Below are positions 19,836-25,998 of a stretch of DNA of 43,305 bases, piece after piece. Numbering within the stretch: position 1 is the stretch's first letter; each line of letters opens with the position of its first letter. Origin of the DNA: Pirellulaceae bacterium (GTDB lineage: Bacteria; Planctomycetota; Planctomycetia; Pirellulales; Pirellulaceae); assembly GCA_025459265.1 (NCBI GenBank), contig JALOQX010000050.1:1-43305 (forward strand), given 5' to 3'. Position numbers and translations under genes: made by a program. The notes beneath the pieces are model-generated. The model was given only the letters and a program-made list of their open reading frames with translations, was not told the origin of the DNA and searched no databases.

Positions 19836-20669
19836 TTACTTGCGACTGAATGTTCCCCAGACCAGCATACCGAGGGCAAGAACTAACGCGGCAAACGGGG
19901 CGACGCATATCAGCCCAAGCACCAGAGGGGCGCTCTTCTCCAGTTGATCGATCACGTGCGTATTCGAGCCAGACACGGCTAAGCCAAGAAGGAGAACCAG
20001 CAGGTTAAGGACTAGGCTGATGACCAAGGTCGTTCGCGACGCAGCAGAACGATGCCGGATCAGTCCTGCAATAGCCAGCCCGCCTCCGAACGCGCTGACC
20101 AGACCAGCGATCATCCCGCACAGGCCTGGTGACACAAACGGCAGGGCACAACAACCGATCGCGAACATCGCGATCGCGATGCTCAGTAACCCGAGCATCA
20201 GTGGGCCGCGACTTCGCGGCCGACGGATCGGCACATCCCTGTCCGGTGTGAAGGGCATGGCTTCCACCCCCGCCGCTTGTCGTGTGGCGCGATGCTCCGG
20301 TCCTTCGTCATCGGCAGCCACATCGTGGGCGGGTACCCGTTCCAAAGAAAACCAGGGCAAAGCAGTACAAGCGAACAGGCTCTCAAGCGCGGGAGCACTG
20401 CTCGTGGAGGCCAGGAATCGGATCCGCTCAACTCCCTGGCGGATGAACGGCAACAAGCATGTGACTGGTGCGTCACCCCATTGGTAGTCGACCTTGGTGA
20501 AATCTACGACGATCTCGCGCACGGCGTGATCCGGGTGCTCGCCAATCCATTTGGCGATCGCATCGCTCACCGGACGCATCGAATCTACGGACCTGGAGCC
20601 GATGGCAACAATTCCCGAGCAGCCCACATTCAACACCCATTCGGCATTGTGGATTGCATCGACACGCAC
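19836..20669 (-). CDS. Hypothetical protein, STAS-like N-terminus with membrane C-terminus
   Basis: I do not recognise this gene. From a GTG at 20669 it encodes 277 residues. That start is chosen because a perfect GGAGG lies 9 bases upstream; the frame runs on upstream to a weaker ATG at 20732. The N-terminal 110 residues look like a STAS-type regulatory fold (strands around GCSGIVAIGS, EIVVDFTKVDYQWGDAPVT, RIRFLAS). A polar linker follows (about 115-150). Then come four to five transmembrane helices: LMLGLLSIAIAMFAIGC, GMIAGLVSAFGGGLAIAGL, TTLVISLVLNLLVLLLGL and LGLICVAPFAALVLALGML. The lone location among gene remnants suggests a recently rearranged area. Confidence 0.65.
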   Translation of the reverse strand: MRVDAIHNAEWVLNVGCSGIVAIGSRSVDSMRPVSDAIAKWIGEHPDHAVREIVVDFTKVDYQWGDAPVTCLLPFIRQGVERIRFLASTSSAPALESLFACTALPWFSLERVPAHDVAADDEGPEHRATRQAAGVEAMPFTPDRDVPIRRPRSRGPLMLGLLSIAIAMFAIGCCALPFVSPGLCGMIAGLVSAFGGGLAIAGLIRHRSAASRTTLVISLVLNLLVLLLGLAVSGSNTHVIDQLEKSAPLVLGLICVAPFAALVLALGMLVWGTFSRK

Positions 20670-20805
20670 GATGTCTGTCCTCCGACAGGCGTTCGTCCGC
20701 CACCGCGAAGTGACAGTCCAATTGGCCCACATGCCCCCAGCGGCGGCTCAGGTGCACGCCGTGGTCTGTCCCTACTCGGCGGGAAGACGACGCGTCGACG
20801 CCCCG

Positions 20806-21411
20806 ATGATAACCCCGTCCCGGCAAGCCGTTCAATACTTTCCAACGGATACCTCTGCAGAGTCAGACGATCTGTTGCGTAGTGTACTGGACTTCAACAG
20901 CAACGGCCGGTTCGACGATGTGGTCACAGTCCCCGCAGGCGCGCGCAGTGCAACCGATCCGGTCTACCTCGCGTTTGGCGACATGTTGCTCATCGTTCCG
21001 GTAATCACGGCCGCACCCGCCCCGCCGATCTCTCGCTTGGACCCTGAGGGTCGTCAGTGCTTGTCGGAGCTTCTGCGAATCGACGGGCGGTTCTACGAGG
21101 TCCAGATCTCGGCCGCCGGAGACCAATTGACGCTCACGCCGTCATCGGTTGCGATCGGCTGGGTGACGAATCCCAATGTGCCATGGTCTGGTACGATCTA
21201 CGGCGACCACGGATTCTTGCCGATCCGCGTAGAGCAGGGGAAGCCCGCAGCCGTGCCTGAAGGACGCTGGAAGTTACTGTCCTACTCGATGACTGTGATA
21301 GATTCAACGTGCCGACAGCGGCTGCGCGGTGAGCGCCGCTGGCGCCGGGTCGTTGGGTTCAGGCGTTGCGCCGGGTCGTTGGGTTCAGGCGTTGCGCCGT
21401 GGAGTTGGTGA
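20806..21411 (+). pseudogene. Fragment of an EF-hand-like secreted protein
   Basis: The frame encodes VQYFPTDTSAESDD..., then DFNSNGRFDDVV (an EF-hand-like Asp/Asn loop), then ELLRIDGRFYEVQISAAGDQLTLTP and FLPIRVEQGKPAAVPEGRWKLLSY. This pattern is familiar from longer planctomycete hypothetical proteins. Here the N-terminus with its signal peptide is missing: the frame upstream runs antisense through the neighbouring gene without sense. The C-terminus dissolves into a 26-bp tandem repeat. I read it as a truncated relic. A short real protein starting at ATG 20806 or 20731 cannot be excluded. Confidence 0.45.
21342..21402. repeat. 26-bp tandem repeat, 2.3 copies
   Basis: Two exact 26-base units beginning GCGCCGGGTCGTTGGGTTCA and ending GGCGTT stand at 21342-21367 and 21368-21393. 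A partial third copy (GCGCCGTGG) follows. The unit length is not a multiple of three, so it shifts the reading frame at the end of the adjacent gene fragment. Confidence 0.9.
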
Positions 21412-21491
21412 GGAAGTGAATCTGAGAATGCCTTCACCCTCGCAATCCTGGTGTCCATCCTCCTGCTCGCGATATGATCCCACCGCGGAAG

Positions 21492-21920
21492 TTAGCAGAC
21501 AGGATCCTCAACCAGCCATCGCGATGGAACCTGGGCGATCGCCAGAAGCAACAGGATGGCAGCCGGGATCAGTTCCACTTCCCACACCCCAGGCTTCTGG
21601 CCGCCAAAGATACCGATCGCCCAGAAGTCGCTCACCAACAGGAGTGCCGCGAACGAGAAAAGGGCTGCGCGGATGATGCGCCTCGCGTTGGGGAAGGTGC
21701 GTGGCAAAAAGAAGGGCAGGACAACCGCAGCCAAAGTAAGGGATGGTGCCGCAATGAGCAGCACGAACGCGGTCGTCACGGCGATGACATCTTTTGCCGG
21801 GCAGGCGGGTGTGAACGCACCGACCACCAGCAGCACAGCCGGCACGGCGACCATGGCCTGGATCCAGCGGCGAGTGAGGGATAGACGTCGATCAGGTGAT
21901 GGCGGGGGTGGAGGATGCAT
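21492..21920 (-). CDS. Small four-helix membrane protein, unknown
   Basis: This is an unrecognised 142-residue membrane protein with four predicted helices: AMVAVPAVLLVVGAF, VIAVTTAFVLLIAAPSLTLAAVV, ALFSFAALLLVSDFWAIGIF and VELIPAAILLLLAIA. A Pro-rich start (MHPPPPPSPDRRLS) precedes them. The ATG at 21920 lies inside the last 29 bases of the preceding gene, so it is probably made by coupled translation; I see no strong ribosome site. It would be the fourth and last gene of the radical SAM operon. Its 3' region shares a short near-identical stretch with 19626-19654. Confidence 0.6.
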   Translation of the reverse strand: MHPPPPPSPDRRLSLTRRWIQAMVAVPAVLLVVGAFTPACPAKDVIAVTTAFVLLIAAPSLTLAAVVLPFFLPRTFPNARRIIRAALFSFAALLLVSDFWAIGIFGGQKPGVWEVELIPAAILLLLAIAQVPSRWLVEDPVC

Positions 21921-22323
21921 GGTGCGACACCGCGTCTCGCACTGCGATGTTGCCAAGGATGACGTAGGCCAGGGCGAAAAGCAGACCCATGACCAGGTCG
22001 ATCAGCACAAACGGCTTCCACATGCCGGGAATGTCGGCCGACAACCAGTGGAACCCGGCAACGCCGCAGTAGGCCACCTTGAGCAGGATGCCGTAGACGA
22101 TCAAGTGCCGCCGGCGGACAGGATCGCGGGCGATGGCGGCGAACATCAGCCCGAAGATCAGCAGCAGCGCGGCCGGGAATTGGACGTAGCCCAGGTGATT
22201 CGGCGGCGTGACTTGGCACCACTCGAACCATCGCCCGGGTGCGGCCAGAAAGGCCAGGCCCAGGACGCCGTCGTATAACGCGGCGAGCCAGAACAGTGGC
22301 GGAATCCACTTCGGGATGCTCAT
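21892..22323 (-). CDS. Small membrane protein downstream of radical SAM gene
   Basis: This 143-residue protein has four predicted helices: WIPPLFWLAALYDGVLGLAFL, FPAALLLIFGLMFAAIA, LIVYGILLKVAYCGVAGFHWL and FVLIDLVMGLLFALAYVIL. The overall shape recalls small DoxX/DUF-type four-helix proteins, but I cannot name a family. Its ATG shares four bases (ATGA) with the stop of the radical SAM gene, a strong sign of translational coupling and shared function. His and Trp residues near helix ends (FHWL, WFEW) could mark a ligand site, which is speculation. Confidence 0.75.
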   Translation of the reverse strand: MSIPKWIPPLFWLAALYDGVLGLAFLAAPGRWFEWCQVTPPNHLGYVQFPAALLLIFGLMFAAIARDPVRRRHLIVYGILLKVAYCGVAGFHWLSADIPGMWKPFVLIDLVMGLLFALAYVILGNIAVRDAVSHHASSTPAIT

Positions 22324-23648
22324 GATTCGGACTCCTCAACGTGTCGGGCGTGACGAAGATACTTGCGATTGAAATTCTCCCGCCGCCAGCGAGTCAGTTC
22401 CTCTCCGTACAGCCGTACGCCTAAGCTGTGAAAGCCGGCGCGCAACTCTTCGACCGTCATCGGCTGCGGGCGATAGTTGATGTCGAACAGTGTGCAACGC
22501 TCCCACTGGCCGTCGTACAGCAGCCGTCCCTCGCGCCGCAGCCGATCGTACAGCGGGGTGCCGGGAAAGGGCGTCTGGATGGTGATCTGCACGTCGAACA
22601 GCTCCGTGGCGACGGCGAAATCGTGAACCGCGTCGAACACGTCGGGCGTGTGGCCGTCCAACCCCAGCACGAAGCAGCCGTTGACGCGGATGCCATGTGC
22701 CTGGATCCGCCGGACTGCCTCCCGGTACTCGGGCCAGCGTCGCCGCTTCCAGTCGCTTCTCAGCTCCAGGCCGGTCAAGCCGTCGAGCACGGGGCTCTCG
22801 AAGCCGATGAGGACCTCAGCGCAACCGCTGTCGCGCATCAGGCCCAGCAGCTCGTCATCCTCATGGATCGACAGGTCGGTCTCGGCAAACCAGCGGACAT
22901 GCCGGCCCTGCAGCGCCGACAGCAGCCCTCGCCAATACGGCTTGTTGACAAACGCGTTGTCGTCCGCCAGTTCGAGGAAGGGATGCGACCACAGACTGCG
23001 AATGCGGTCGATCTCCGCCAGCACCCGCTCGGCCGGCTTCTGCTTGTAACGCGGGCTCAGCAGAATCGAGCTGGCACAGAATTCACAATGCCACGGGCAG
23101 CCCCGGCTGGCCTGGACCGTTAACCGGTTGTACCTGTCCAGGTCAAGCAACTCGAAAGCCGGCATCGGCGCCTGGTCCAGCGGGTAGTGGCCGTCGGAAC
23201 CATAACGTGGCTGCAGGCGTCCTGCTTCCGCATCGTCCAGGACGGTCCTCCAGACGGGTTCTCCCTCGCCAACGACGACGGCGTCGGCATGGCGCGCGGC
23301 CTCGTCGGGCAGTGCCGTCACGTGGAGGCCACCCAACACGACCGGCACGCCGAGCGCCCGGTACTGGTCCGCCAGGGCATAGCCCTCGGCCATCTGGGCA
23401 CTGAAGCTGGAAATGGCGACCAGATCAAAACCGTCAGGTGGCCGTTCCAGCTTGCGGATATCCTCGACCTCCACGTAGACGCACTCGTGCCGCGCCGGCG
23501 TCAGGCCCGCGAGTGTCAGCAGGCCCAGGCTTGGCAGTGAAGCGATCGTCTTGCTCCGCTCGACGAATCCCGGCAGTGTCAGGCCCAGCCGCAGCAGTTC
23601 CTCGTCACAGGCCCGAATGCCGCTCATGGCCACCAGTCCGATTCTCAT
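22320..23648 (-). CDS. B12-binding radical SAM protein
   Basis: This 442-residue enzyme has an N-terminal cobalamin-binding-type domain (about 40-150, with VAISSFSAQMAEGYALADQYRALGVPVVLGGLHVTALP) and a radical SAM domain. The 4Fe-4S cluster motif is C184-PWH-C188-EF-C191. LADDNAFV, ETDLSIHEDDELLGLMRDSGCAEVLIGFES and NGCFVLGLDGHT are typical of the class. The C-terminal PQPMTVEELRAGFHSLGVRLYGEE matches the DUF4070-like tail of this subgroup, related to HpnP/HpnJ-like and other methyltransferase/rearrangement enzymes. The substrate is unknown. Both ends overlap small membrane-protein genes by four bases (ATGA), so it works in a membrane context. Lipid or membrane-associated substrate modification is a reasonable inference but unproven. 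Confidence 0.88.
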   Translation of the reverse strand: MRIGLVAMSGIRACDEELLRLGLTLPGFVERSKTIASLPSLGLLTLAGLTPARHECVYVEVEDIRKLERPPDGFDLVAISSFSAQMAEGYALADQYRALGVPVVLGGLHVTALPDEAARHADAVVVGEGEPVWRTVLDDAEAGRLQPRYGSDGHYPLDQAPMPAFELLDLDRYNRLTVQASRGCPWHCEFCASSILLSPRYKQKPAERVLAEIDRIRSLWSHPFLELADDNAFVNKPYWRGLLSALQGRHVRWFAETDLSIHEDDELLGLMRDSGCAEVLIGFESPVLDGLTGLELRSDWKRRRWPEYREAVRRIQAHGIRVNGCFVLGLDGHTPDVFDAVHDFAVATELFDVQITIQTPFPGTPLYDRLRREGRLLYDGQWERCTLFDINYRPQPMTVEELRAGFHSLGVRLYGEELTRWRRENFNRKYLRHARHVEESES

Positions 23649-24025
23649 CGCCACAGCCCCTCCCAGATCAAGTCGGCCACCGCCACGATCAGACTGAGGA
23701 CGGGGACGAAGAACGCGTGACGAAACAATGGTCGCCATGCCGCCAGGGCGCAGACACTGGGCATCGTGATGGCGCCCAGAATGAAACAGACCGAGGCGAG
23801 GCGGGGAAGGGACGCCCGGCCGAGTGAGTCGGCCGTGGCCGCAGCCGCCAGATTCAGCAAGCCGGTACCGACCAGGGAAATGTGCGTCAGCCGCAGAAGT
23901 CGGCGGCGCCAGGAAGAGTAGCCGCCCAGCCACTGGTCGCGGTGAAAACGCAAACCCAGTGCGGCCCCGCCCAGCAGGCCCACCAGGATCGCCCACCAGC
24001 CGACGTGCCAATGCAGTTCCGCCAT
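23645..24025 (-). CDS. Small membrane protein upstream of radical SAM gene
   Basis: This 126-residue protein has three to four helices: WWAILVGLLGGAALGLRF, LTHISLVGTGLLNLAAA, SVCFILGAITMPSVCALAA and FFVPVLSLIVAVADLIW. The opening MAELHWHVGWWA, with two His, and the RLTHISLVG segment are notable. ATG 24025 has an AAGGTG 6 bases upstream; an ATG at 24091 would add a polar leader without membrane sense. It ends in a four-base ATGA overlap with the radical SAM gene. I do not recognise the family; the layout (helix-basic loop-helix with a conserved-looking His) resembles a haem or quinone membrane protein only loosely. Confidence 0.72.
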   Translation of the reverse strand: MAELHWHVGWWAILVGLLGGAALGLRFHRDQWLGGYSSWRRRLLRLTHISLVGTGLLNLAAAATADSLGRASLPRLASVCFILGAITMPSVCALAAWRPLFRHAFFVPVLSLIVAVADLIWEGLWR

Positions 24026-24170
24026 CGCCGCACCTTCTTTGCCGCGGGAGCCTCCGTCGGTCAGCGCTTGCGCCTCCATCATACCAACCAACGCAAAGAA
24101 CTAAAGTGCCTGCACGCGCTGACGGATGCCACGGTGCTCCTTGCGCCAACAACTCGGTGTGCAGACCGGT

Positions 24171-25940
24171 TCAGCCGGCGCCAGGGGGTGCCCCGGCGAG
24201 GTGACGCAGGTGGCGCGCCAGCACAAGCAGGCTCGCCCCCCACCCCAGTCCGAACACCAGCGGTGCCCAGGCAAGATGCAGTGGCATCAACAGAGCGAGC
24301 AACAACAAACACGCTCCGATCAGGTAGCAGTATCCCCAGTACGAACTCCCCATCATGATAAAGCCCAGGCTGCCCAGAATTGCCAGCTTCGGATACAGTG
24401 CCTCCTGCGGGAACGGTGCGGGCGGCCGGTGAAGCCGGTACTCCACCCACAGCAGCACCACAGAGCCGGCCACGTATCCAAGCCACAGCGCCCAGAGCTG
24501 CCGCGACGGTTTCCCCTGTGGCGGAAACCAGTCTCTTCGATAGAACCAGAAGATCCAGGCCATGGCCGCGAACTCGGCGAACCGCGTGCTGAGCAGAATC
24601 GCCAGGGATTCCCAGCCGGCTTGTCGCGCCAGGAACACGAGGAGATTCGCGGCGGGAACGATCCACGCGAAGTGGAACAACATCCGCGACCACGTCCGAA
24701 ACTCCACATCATGGTGGCCGCGTTCGAGCGTGCGCACGAGTCGATCCAGGAGATGGGGACCCGTGATGCTGATCGAGTCGCCGTTGAGGTACCGCTCGAG
24801 GTCATCCGCCAGTTCTGCGGCGGTGGCGTACCGGTCCCGGGGGTTCTTTTCCAGGCATTTGAGGCAGATCATCTCCAGCTCGCGGGGAGTGCTGGGATTC
24901 AGCTGCCGCGGCAGCTTGGGGTCGTGTTCCAGGATGTGCGTGAGTGTCTCCAGAGAGGTCCGCCCCTGGAAGGGCGGTCGCCCCGTGAGCAGCTCGTAAA
25001 GCACCGCGCCGGCGGAGTAGATGTCGCTGGGCGGCCCCACCCGCTCAGCCGATCCCATCGCTTGCTCCGGGGACATGTACGTTGCCGTCCCCACGATCTG
25101 GCCCGTCTGGGTCAGTTTCTGGTCCGTCTCGATCCGTTTGGCCAAGCCAAAATCGGTGACGCGCGCCTGATCTCGTTCGTCGATGAGCACGTTCGAAGGC
25201 TTGATGTCGCGGTGCACGACGCCGTGCTGGTGCGCGAAACTGATCGCTTCGGCGATTTGCCGTACGTAGCGTGCCGCCAGCTTCGGCGGCACAGGGCCTC
25301 GGCGCTTGATGTGCGCGAGGCTGGTACCCGAGACGCATTCCATGGAGAAGAAATACTGGTCTTCGCAATGCCCGACTTCGTGGACACCGACGATGTAGGG
25401 ATGCTGGAGCGAGGCGGCCGCCGCGGCCTCACGCTGGAACCTGAGGACGTCCTGTTCATTCGCCGCCGCGCCGGCACCGATCATCTTGATCGCCACGATG
25501 CGGTCCAGACTGACTTGCCGCGCGCGATAGACAATGCCCATGCCGCCGCGTGCGATTTCCTCGAGCAGTTCGTAGTCGCCAAATCGGCGCAGGAAGGGTC
25601 CCACCATATCATTGCCGCGTGCCTCAGCCGTCGGACCGCCTCTGTCGCGCGGTGACACAGTCAACGTCGCAATGTTGGCGGATGCTTCAGTTTCCGCCCT
25701 CTCCTGAATTCGAGCGCGCGCATCGACGGGCGGTTCCCGGGACCCGTGTTCGGCAAGACCGGTAAAGCGGTCGTAGTTGTCAAAAAACGCCGCCAGCTCC
25801 TCGGCGACGGCAGGATGCCTGGCCAACAGCGCGGCCCGCTCGGTCCGCTCGCCCCGCTCCGGGGCGCTCAGGTACGCGGCGATCGCTGCCCCCAGTTCCC
25901 TGTCGTGGCTGGAGAAGTCGGGAAACTGTGCCTTACTCAT
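24171..25940 (-). CDS. Membrane-attached Ser/Thr protein kinase
   Basis: This is a 589-residue Hanks-type (PknB-like) kinase. An N-terminal helical region (1-100, DRELGAAIAAYLSAPERGE) precedes the kinase domain (about 120-395). It has the Gly loop IARGGMGIVYRA, catalytic Lys in IVAIKMIG, HRDIKPSN with Asp245 (His243 to Lys247), DFGLAKR and an activation loop ending GTATYMSPEQAMG, so it looks active. The C-terminal 190 residues carry six to eight hydrophobic helices (LFHFAWIVPAANLLVFLA, LWALWLGYVAGSVVLLW, YCYLIGACLLLLALLMPL and others) instead of the usual PASTA or WD40 sensor, so it is a membrane-embedded kinase with an unusual possible sensor. It follows the zinc-ribbon gene by 58 bases on the same strand. 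Confidence 0.92.
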   Translation of the reverse strand: MSKAQFPDFSSHDRELGAAIAAYLSAPERGERTERAALLARHPAVAEELAAFFDNYDRFTGLAEHGSREPPVDARARIQERAETEASANIATLTVSPRDRGGPTAEARGNDMVGPFLRRFGDYELLEEIARGGMGIVYRARQVSLDRIVAIKMIGAGAAANEQDVLRFQREAAAAASLQHPYIVGVHEVGHCEDQYFFSMECVSGTSLAHIKRRGPVPPKLAARYVRQIAEAISFAHQHGVVHRDIKPSNVLIDERDQARVTDFGLAKRIETDQKLTQTGQIVGTATYMSPEQAMGSAERVGPPSDIYSAGAVLYELLTGRPPFQGRTSLETLTHILEHDPKLPRQLNPSTPRELEMICLKCLEKNPRDRYATAAELADDLERYLNGDSISITGPHLLDRLVRTLERGHHDVEFRTWSRMLFHFAWIVPAANLLVFLARQAGWESLAILLSTRFAEFAAMAWIFWFYRRDWFPPQGKPSRQLWALWLGYVAGSVVLLWVEYRLHRPPAPFPQEALYPKLAILGSLGFIMMGSSYWGYCYLIGACLLLLALLMPLHLAWAPLVFGLGWGASLLVLARHLRHLAGAPPGAG

Positions 25941-25998
25941 CGCTCTTCCAACCTGGAAATGGGCGTCTGGTGCGTGATGCCCCGAAATTGTCGGCGGA

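Noticed and set aside
20166..20181. Perfect 16-base palindrome CATCGCGATCGCGATG
   Set aside because: It lies inside the SIAIAMFAIG coding stretch of a membrane helix and arises naturally from Ile/Ala codons; it is the only copy noticed.
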